Shown: positions 58,662 to 64,000 of the stretch, piece by piece
Numbering within the stretch: position 1 is the first letter of the stretch
Layout of the letters: the number at the start of each line of letters is the position of its first letter
Origin: Deinococcus arboris
GTDB lineage: Bacteria > Deinococcota > Deinococci > Deinococcales > Deinococcaceae
Assembly: GCF_009755355.1 (NCBI RefSeq)
Contig: NZ_WQLB01000002.1
Location: forward strand, 186,001-250,000
Reading direction: 5' to 3'
DNA length: 64,000 nucleotides
The notes under the pieces: model-generated
Told to the model about the DNA's origin: nothing
Database searches by the model: none
Seen by the model: the letters and a program-made list of their open reading frames with translations, nothing else
Program-made: the position numbers and the translations under genes

Positions 58662-59420
58662 ATGGACATGACTGGGAACACCATCCTGATTACCGGCGGC
58701 GGCAGCGGCATTGGCCGCGCCCTCGCCGAGGCCTTTCACCAGCTGGGGAATCAGGTGGTGATTGCTGGTCGCCGTCAAGACGCCCTGGACGCCGTGACGG
58801 CGGCCCACCCTGGGATGCGGGGGATTCCCCTTGACCTTGAAAGCGCCCACGGCATTCAGACCTTCGCCGAGCACCTTCTTCAGGAAGTGCCGTCTTTAAA
58901 CGTGGTCATCCATAACGCTGGCGTCATGATCAACGAAGACCTCAAAGACGGCACCACCGAAGCTGCCGAAACGACGGTTACCACCAACCTGCTCGGTCCC
59001 ATGCGCCTCACTGCCGCCCTGATCGGGCATCTGCTCGAGCAGCCCCACGCGGCCATCTTGACGGTGACGTCTGGGATTGCCTACTCGCCCTGGGCCCTTA
59101 CCCCGGCCTACAGCGCCACGAAGGCCGGCCTGCACGCCTACACCCAGACGCTGCGCTACCAGCTTCAGGACACGGCGGTGCAAGTGATTGAGCTGATTCC
59201 GCCCTTTACACAGACGGAACTGCAGGGCCCGCAGCAAGCCACAAATCCCCATGCTCTCCCGCTGGCCGACTACATCAGGGAAACGATGCAGATCCTTTCT
59301 GAACAGCCAGACGCCGAAGAAGTGGTTATTGAGCGGGTCAAGCTGCAACGGTACGCCGAGCGGCGCGGAGAGTCGGACGCCCTCTTCAAGAGCCGCAACG
59401 ACGCCGCTTACGGCCGCTGA
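58662..59420 (+). CDS. Short-chain dehydrogenase/reductase (DltE-like)
   Basis: 252 residues from ATG 58662 (MDMTGNTILITGGGSGIG). The cofactor motif TGGGSGIG is followed by NAGV (in VIHNAGVM), a catalytic Ser in TVTSGIAYSPW, and Tyr-x-x-x-Lys in YSATKAGLHAY. The family is the classical SDR type with NADP preference suggested by GRRQDAL after beta-2. The in-frame ATG at 58605 would add a non-conserved extension. It is a cytoplasmic oxidoreductase with unknown substrate, separated from the TetR-VOC pair by 383 bp. Confidence 0.9.
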   Translation: MDMTGNTILITGGGSGIGRALAEAFHQLGNQVVIAGRRQDALDAVTAAHPGMRGIPLDLESAHGIQTFAEHLLQEVPSLNVVIHNAGVMINEDLKDGTTEAAETTVTTNLLGPMRLTAALIGHLLEQPHAAILTVTSGIAYSPWALTPAYSATKAGLHAYTQTLRYQLQDTAVQVIELIPPFTQTELQGPQQATNPHALPLADYIRETMQILSEQPDAEEVVIERVKLQRYAERRGESDALFKSRNDAAYGR

Positions 59421-59442
59421 ATAGACCTGCTGGTTCTCTAGC

Positions 59443-59994
59443 TTAGGCCGGTGGCCGGACGATGTTGTACGTCAAATGCGTGGCGTGGGGCGACTGGACG
59501 ACACGAACACGTTCCAAGGGAACGCGCTGGCCCAGATGGCCGAACAGCGGCAAGCCTCCACCCAACAGGACGGGCACCAGATGAATCTGTAGGGCGTCCA
59601 GCAGTCCAGCTTGGAGACATTGCCGGGCAAGCTCCGCGCCGCCGGCCACGCAGACATCCCGGCGGCCGGCAGCCTCGCGGGCCTGGGCCACGCACCGGTG
59701 AAGGCCATCCGTGACAAAGGTGAACGTGGCCCCTCCGCGCGAGATGGTGGGCCGTGGCTGATGCGTCAGGATGAAATGCGGCACATGGTACTCGGTGTCA
59801 AAGCCGTCGGGCGCTGTCCCAAACGCCGTATGCCCCAGGATGATCGCCCCGATGCCGTCCAGAAGTTCCCGCTTGATGTCGTCGGCGGCGCCTTGTTCAG
59901 CGAAATACCAGTCGTGCAGGCCCCCGTCCTCGCCCTGTGGCCCTGCGATAAAGCCGTCAAGGGACATGGCCAGGTCAAGAAAGACGCGAGACAT
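59443..59994 (-). CDS. RibD C-terminal/dihydrofolate-reductase-like protein
   Basis: 183 residues from ATG 59994 (MSRVFLDLAMSLDGFIAGP), the usual start of this family; frames upstream are open but unrelated. Landmarks are SLDGFIAG, GAIILGHTAFG, HFILTHQPRP and the cofactor-binding VCVAGGAELARQCLQAGLLDALQIHLVPVLLGGG near residues 115-150. The family comprises NADPH-dependent reductases related to RibD and DHFR, often of unknown substrate. It is convergent with the SDR gene, 22 bp apart. Confidence 0.88.
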   Translation of the reverse strand: MSRVFLDLAMSLDGFIAGPQGEDGGLHDWYFAEQGAADDIKRELLDGIGAIILGHTAFGTAPDGFDTEYHVPHFILTHQPRPTISRGGATFTFVTDGLHRCVAQAREAAGRRDVCVAGGAELARQCLQAGLLDALQIHLVPVLLGGGLPLFGHLGQRVPLERVRVVQSPHATHLTYNIVRPPA

Positions 59995-60341
59995 CAGCGC
60001 AGCCTGTGACGACTGAGAGGGTGGAACCATCCATGTGTACGCATCGCATTCTCCTGGTGAGGGCTCGCCGCTGAGTTCTGAGGCCCTCTGCCGTCGCCAA
60101 ACTAAGCAGACTTGACTGGACGAGGCGCTTCGCCAGCGACCTGATGGAGACCGCGCAGCCATCAGGTCGCTGATTCAGCCGAGGCCAGGTGCAGTACAGC
60201 ACCTTCAAGAGGACGCTGGCAAGGCAGAACTGGATGTGAAGCTTCATCTGTGAACCCAGTGCAGTTGGCTTTCCTACTGCGCGGTCTACGGACAAGCGAA
60301 CCCCTTCCTGTCCTGGCAGAACATGCCCGGCTCTCCAATTC
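59995..60341. other. Intergenic region, possible old gene remnant
   Basis: 347 bp between the reductase start and the second repeat copy. The minus strand reads weakly protein-like (LLKVLYCTWPRLNQRPDG) near 60160-60230 but with no start or domain. It may be a transposase remnant; not called. Confidence 0.35.
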
Positions 60342-60476
60342 ATACGGATTCCGTCTGTTCCGTTTACAAACCAGAACAGAACTGGTTTGCAAACTCCACG
60401 CCCGGAACCCGCCCTGCTCCTACTCGCTCTGCTCGGATTAAACCGTTTTTGCAAATGATTTAATCGGAGTCCGTAT
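60342..60476. repeat. Dispersed 135-bp hairpin repeat (MITE-like), copy 2
   Basis: It starts ATACGGATTCCG (60342-60353) and ends CGGAGTCCGTAT (60465-60476). It shares the terminal motif and the internal TGCTC..CTCGCTCTGCTCGGATT with copy 1 at 24751-24879. Between the ends lies another self-complementary piece, AACCAGAACAG/ACTGGTTTGC. It lies 16 bp from the end of the recombinase gene. No coding capacity. Confidence 0.7.
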
Positions 60477-60492
60477 CACAGCAGCTTTGACT

Positions 60493-61443
60493 TTAGAAGT
60501 CTTCCACCTCGCTTTGCACGTCGTTTTCTTCTAACGCGACATAGCGCCGGGTGGTGTCCACTGAAGAGTGACCGAGAAACAGGCCGACGCGGGTAAAGTC
60601 TTTAGTGGCGCGGTACAGGCGTGTCCCTGAGTGCTTGCGCGCGGCGTGAAAGCCCCGCCAGGCATGCCTCTGCCCCGCTGCACGGAACGCAAGTGACATC
60701 TGGTACTTCGCCTGGTGATACGTCCAGTCGAACAGCGCGCCATCCGAACGGACAGGGGTGAGGCCCGCAAGGGCGGCGCGCACCCGCTTGCCCAGAGGCA
60801 CCTGCCGGATTTTGCCGCCCTTCCCGTGGACAGCCAGCTGGCTCCCTCGCAGGTCGCCCACGGTGACATTCAGCGCCTCGCTGATGCGGAGCCCCGCATG
60901 GGCACAGAGCAGCAGGAGGGCCGCAAGACGGGGCTCACACTGAACCAGCACCTCGTCGATCTCGTGCATATACGGCGGGTTCTTGACGATGCCCGGCGTG
61001 GGATCAGGCGGGACGTGGGCGTCCTCGAAGGGCTGGGCCTCCGTTGCGCCTGCCCAACGCAACGCCCGGTACAGCGCCCGCGCGCCCGCCACGTACTGCG
61101 CCACGGTTGAAGCACTCAGGGTGCCCGTCCGGCCACGGCCCTGTGACGGCCGGGTCTGGAGCTGCGCCACATAGCGGCCGCCGTCGCGCCGACCCGGCCG
61201 GAGCAGTTGGACCCCCTGAGCCTGGGCCCACGGCACAAAATCCCGCACGGCCAGACTGTAGGCCTCCAGTGTTTTTGGACTGGTGCGGGCTCCTTTGCGG
61301 CTACCAGCAAGCATGTACGCCATCGTCATCTGGACCAGCAGTTCAAGGTCGTAGGTGGCGGCCGCCTCAACGGCCCGCACCCGGAGGGCCTGATCGGTGA
61401 GGTTGGTCAGGGCCAGGGTATCCGCAGACCGGACAAGGCTCAT
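60493..61443 (-). CDS. Tyrosine recombinase/integrase (XerC/D-like)
   Basis: 316 residues from ATG 61443. A SAM-like N-terminal DNA-binding domain ([23 protein letters not shown]) is followed by the catalytic domain with Arg in [13 protein letters not shown], Lys in [12 protein letters not shown], the His-x-x-Arg box in [12 protein letters not shown], His in [14 protein letters not shown] and the Tyr nucleophile in the same segment. All catalytic residues are present. It could resolve chromosome dimers or belong to an integrative element. No attachment site or phage genes were seen nearby, only the repeat copy at its 3' end. Confidence 0.92.
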   Translation of the reverse strand: MSLVRSADTLALTNLTDQALRVRAVEAAATYDLELLVQMTMAYMLAGSRKGARTSPKTLEAYSLAVRDFVPWAQAQGVQLLRPGRRDGGRYVAQLQTRPSQGRGRTGTLSASTVAQYVAGARALYRALRWAGATEAQPFEDAHVPPDPTPGIVKNPPYMHEIDEVLVQCEPRLAALLLLCAHAGLRISEALNVTVGDLRGSQLAVHGKGGKIRQVPLGKRVRAALAGLTPVRSDGALFDWTYHQAKYQMSLAFRAAGQRHAWRGFHAARKHSGTRLYRATKDFTRVGLFLGHSSVDTTRRYVALEENDVQSEVEDF

Positions 61444-61729
61444 GGGCAAACTCCTGAAAGAGACGGACGTGGAGAGCATGAAGAACAGGGCCGCACGGGC
61501 CCTTATGGTACTGGCTCGCCTTTATGTTTGACACTAATACCGGCAAGCCAGCATTTGACCCCAGCCCTAAGCAGATCGGAGGGCACGGTCTGTTTTTCCC
61601 TTTCGGGCACTCCTGCAAGGCTGGGCACCTGCTGGTAGCTCTCAGCCCGGCATTCAAAGAGTCCAAAAATCACACCCTGGACGCGGTAGTATAGGCCGCA
61701 ATGACGTCGCTGACGTATTCGAGTTTCAA

Positions 61730-63373
61730 GTGGGGTGCTTCATCACGGTGACCGATCTGGGGCAGGCGCGGAACGAGCTGGCGGCTTTGACTGCCCAGCT
61801 TCCGCATGTAAGTGCGCCGGCCGACCTGACCATGCTGCACCGGGACGCCGCCTACGTCGCGCTGGACCTGGGCGAATCGGCCCTGGCCATGACCCACGCC
61901 GTGCAGTGTCTGGACGTAGCCCGCAGTGCTGGCGAGCCGGCGTTAGAAGTGAAAGCGCATGTCACGGTGGCCCTGGTGATGGGCGAGGCTTACGACGACC
62001 TGGGGGCCAGCAGTCACTTTGCCGAGGCCGACGCCCTGTCCCGCGCCAGCGGCTACGTGCGCGGGGTGGCCCTGGCAGCGGTGAATGCGTCTCATTTTGA
62101 GCTGGAACGCGGACTGTACAGCGCGGCCACCTTGCGGCTGCACGCCTTGCTGACCTCCGAACACGCCGCTGGCCTGCTGATCGTGGACGAGCGCGTGGGC
62201 ACCGAGCTGTACCAGTCGTTTCACATCAACTATGTCAAGGGATCGAGTCTGGCCCTCCGCCAGAACGAGGTGCCACCGGGCCTGCGCCCAGGCGTGGAAG
62301 CCCAGGTGCAGGCGTCGGCCGCTGTGCTGGGGACCATGCGCCGCGACGAACAGCTGGCGCCGCGCTGGCAGCCAGACATCCTGGATTCCCTGACGGCCTA
62401 CGCCCTGCTGCGCCGCCATACCGATGAGGCCCTGGCCCTGGCCACCGAACGCATTCACCTGGCCCGCGCCAGTGGCATCAGAACGCATTTGGGCCGCGCC
62501 CTGCTCGAACGCGCCGGCGTACATGCCGAGCGCCGCGCCTGGGCCGCTGTCATCACCGACGCCCAGGAGGCCGCGCTGCTGTTTGAGCAGGACAGCCGGG
62601 AACTGCTGGCGGTTCACGCCTGGCAGGCGGTGGCTGACGCCCGAGCGCAGCAGGGGCACTTCCGCGAGGCGTTTGGGGTGCAGCGGCAGCTGACGCAGCG
62701 CACCGAAGCGCTCTACCGCGCCTTTTTTCAGCAGGGCGCGCAGCTGCGGCAGATTGAACGCCAGGCCCGCGAGGCCGAGGTGCGTGCGCAGGCCATGGCG
62801 GAGGCGGCCACCCACGATCCGCTGACGGGCGCCCCCAACCGCTCGGTGGCCCTGGAGGCTCTGGCGGCCCTCTGGGAAGAGGCCCAGCGAGGCCGGGTCA
62901 GCAGTGTGGCCCTGATGGATATTGACCATTTCAAGAGTGTCAATGACCGTTTTGGGCACGCCATAGGCGACGAGGTTCTGATCCGGGTGGTGCAGCACCT
63001 CAGCGCCCAGCTGAGTGATCAGGAATGCCTGGCCCGCTTTGGCGGCGAGGAATTTCTGCTGATTTTGCAGGGCCTGACTCTGGCCGAAGCGCAGCAGGTC
63101 TGCGAGGAGCTGCGCGCCGCCCTGCACACGCTCACCTGGGACGATCTCGCTCCCGACCTCACCGTCACCGGGAGCTTCGGGGTGGCCATCATGCAGCCGG
63201 GCATTCCACTCAAGCGCACCCTGCAAGAGGCCGACGCCGCGCTCTACGCCGCCAAAGCCGCCGGCCGCAACCTGGTGCAACTGGCTGACCCGTTTCGACT
63301 TCAGGGGGAGGGTCAAGCAGAAGGAGACGAACATCCTTCGGTCCCGAGGGCCAGCGAGAAGACAGGGCCTTAA
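61730..63373 (+). CDS. GGDEF diguanylate cyclase with TPR-like sensor region
   Basis: 547 residues from GTG 61730 (GTG 61748 is an alternative). Residues 1-350 are helical repeats of TPR type (AYVALDLGESALAMTHAVQCLDVAR, GVALAAVNASHFELERGLYSAATLRLHALL), followed by a coiled-coil linker (QLRQIERQAREAEVRAQAMAEAA). The GGDEF domain is complete: DPLTGAPNRS, DIDHFKSVNDRFGHAIGDEVL and active-site GGEEF near residue 450. It should make cyclic di-GMP in response to an intracellular signal. No membrane segment. A leaderless-type box before ATG 61701 in another frame leaves the true start open. Confidence 0.88.
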   Translation: MGCFITVTDLGQARNELAALTAQLPHVSAPADLTMLHRDAAYVALDLGESALAMTHAVQCLDVARSAGEPALEVKAHVTVALVMGEAYDDLGASSHFAEADALSRASGYVRGVALAAVNASHFELERGLYSAATLRLHALLTSEHAAGLLIVDERVGTELYQSFHINYVKGSSLALRQNEVPPGLRPGVEAQVQASAAVLGTMRRDEQLAPRWQPDILDSLTAYALLRRHTDEALALATERIHLARASGIRTHLGRALLERAGVHAERRAWAAVITDAQEAALLFEQDSRELLAVHAWQAVADARAQQGHFREAFGVQRQLTQRTEALYRAFFQQGAQLRQIERQAREAEVRAQAMAEAATHDPLTGAPNRSVALEALAALWEEAQRGRVSSVALMDIDHFKSVNDRFGHAIGDEVLIRVVQHLSAQLSDQECLARFGGEEFLLILQGLTLAEAQQVCEELRAALHTLTWDDLAPDLTVTGSFGVAIMQPGIPLKRTLQEADAALYAAKAAGRNLVQLADPFRLQGEGQAEGDEHPSVPRASEKTGP

Positions 63374-63476
63374 AACAGAGATTTCTTGCTTTCGCCGCCG
63401 GCCTCCTTGCCTCTCTACCAGACAAAACGCCACTGTCCAGCCGGCTGACCCGACCTCCCTGGCCACGCCTTGACGC

Positions 63477-63498
63477 ACCCCCCCTGGGGGGGTAGCAT
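63477..63498. promoter_or_regulatory. CsoR-like operator overlapping a leaderless promoter
   Basis: A C7-T-G7 palindrome within ACCCCCCCTGGGGGGGTA (63477-63494) matches the GC-rich TACCCC..GGGGTA core of CsoR sites. It overlaps the -10 box TAGCAT (63493-63498), which is 6 nt before the chaperone ATG. Binding would block RNA polymerase. Confidence 0.65.
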
Positions 63499-63504
63499 CC
63501 GCGC

Positions 63505-63708
63505 ATGACGACGGAACTTTCGATTACCGGGATGACCTGCGGCCACTGCGAGCGTGCGGTGCGTGAAGCGCTACTGGCCGTTCCAGGTGTGGAGAACGCT
63601 CAGGTGAATCTGCCAGCAGGCCAGGCCACGGTGACAGGTTCGGTTGACCCGCAGGCGCTGGTTCAGGCGGTCAGTGCAGAAGGCTACAGCGCCCAGCTTC
63701 GCAGCTGA
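63505..63708 (+). CDS. copZ: Copper chaperone (HMA domain)
   Basis: 67 residues, a single heavy-metal-associated domain with the metal motif GMTCGHCERAV (Cys12 and Cys15) and the ferredoxin-like ending VSAEGYSAQL. It binds Cu(I) and passes it to an export ATPase or the sensor. The start lies 6 nt after the -10 box, so the mRNA is probably leaderless. It is followed by csoR with one base between stop and GTG, and both are preceded by a CsoR-like operator. An exporter gene may follow beyond the window. Confidence 0.9.
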   Translation: MTTELSITGMTCGHCERAVREALLAVPGVENAQVNLPAGQATVTGSVDPQALVQAVSAEGYSAQLRS

Positions 63709-63709
63709 C

Positions 63710-64000
63710 GTGGCGCGCGCCGCCTGTCACGACCCCGCCACCCTCTGCATGCCCGAGGAAGCGCGCAAGCGGGCCGCGCGGCGCCTGAGCATTGCCCGCG
63801 GACATCTGGACAGCATTGTGCGAATGCTGGACGATCCCAATGTGTACTGCGTGGACGTGCTGCGGCAAATCAAGGCGGTCCAGGGCGCACTGTCGGGAGC
63901 GGGTGAAGTGGTCCTGCGCGGCCATCTGGAGGCCCACGTTGCCACCGCCTCCACACGCGGGGACAGTCTGGAACTGGTCGAAGAGCTGATGGAAGCCTTG
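63710..64000 (+). CDS. csoR: CsoR-type copper-sensing repressor, N-terminal part (runs off the right edge)
   Basis: 97 residues are visible from GTG 63710. The four-helix CsoR fold is clear: ARKRAARRLSIARGHLDSIVRMLDDPNVYCVDVLRQIKAVQGAL in order, then LRGHLEAHV. The Cu(I) ligands follow the Cys-His-Cys scheme: Cys in VYCVDVL and His in LRGHLEAHV are present; the third Cys of the scheme was not assigned within the visible part. The first 13 residues (with CHD and LCMP) are longer than in most CsoR proteins, so ATG 63749 is an alternative start. It likely represses the copZ-csoR operon through the palindrome at 63477-63494. Confidence 0.88.
   Translation, partial: MARAACHDPATLCMPEEARKRAARRLSIARGHLDSIVRMLDDPNVYCVDVLRQIKAVQGALSGAGEVVLRGHLEAHVATASTRGDSLELVEELMEAL

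Noticed and set aside
60493..61443. Integrated phage or genomic island boundary at the recombinase
   Set aside because: No tRNA, attachment repeats, phage or transfer genes were found near it.
61943..63478. 511-codon minus-strand frame opposite the GGDEF gene
   Set aside because: Shadow of a gene with intact GGDEF motifs.

Overview
The window looks like a chromosomal segment of a Deinococcus-type bacterium. It is GC-rich. Several starts sit 6-8 nt behind a TANNNT -10 box with no Shine-Dalgarno sequence, which is the leaderless-transcript habit of that genus. The leu cluster and the RiPP-like, Hint-domain and IS content are compatible with this. The species was not determined. No tRNA, rRNA or CRISPR array was recognised.

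1-8.9 kb: a lipoprotein cut by the left edge, then leuC - (broken membrane gene) - hypothetical - membrane protein - leuD - leuB. The leu block is preceded by a leaderless 14-residue leader peptide with three Leu codons and by mutually exclusive terminator and antiterminator hairpins, a textbook attenuator. A MocR-type regulator and small unknown genes follow. 9.0-10.6 kb: an IS5-family remnant interrupted by an IS630-family element whose two reading frames meet at an A9 slippage run. 11.2-15.5 kb: an M1 aminopeptidase coupled to an 83-residue protein, and an exported M23 peptidase coupled to a LysM/propeller protein.

15.8-26.1 kb: HxlR regulator, frameshifted SDR, then a glycoside-uptake locus. 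This locus holds a ROK repressor, a family-5 binding protein, a permease, a fused permease-ATPase, an ATPase and a GH3 beta-glucosidase. A 129-bp dispersed repeat supplies the ROK stop codon, and a second copy lies at 60.3-60.5 kb. 26.2-29.3 kb: Usp - MarR - DHA2 efflux pump operon.

29.8-40.2 kb, minus strand: the most unusual region. Four tandem 41-43-residue peptide genes (three near-identical, one diverged) plus a coupled 30-codon reading frame are followed by a terminator-like hairpin and nine overlapping genes. These are an ABC ATPase and permease, an M16C zinc peptidase with intact catalytic residues, three related helical proteins of unknown function, a second ABC ATPase and permease, and a small winged-helix regulator. 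No known RiPP-modifying enzyme is recognisable. I read this as a candidate undescribed peptide production, processing and export system. A FAD monooxygenase lies upstream of it, followed by a large MalT-like/BTAD regulator that is divergent from a 55-residue secreted peptide.

46.2-52.7 kb: two large adjacent proteins (1321 and 798 aa). The second carries a central Hint (intein/hedgehog-like) domain. 52.9-61.4 kb: Tat-type exported beta-carbonic anhydrase, lipoprotein, epoxide hydrolase divergent from a CGNR regulator, TetR divergent from a VOC protein over a clear palindrome, SDR, RibD-like reductase and a tyrosine recombinase. 61.7-64 kb: a GGDEF protein, then copper chaperone and CsoR repressor behind a CsoR-like operator.
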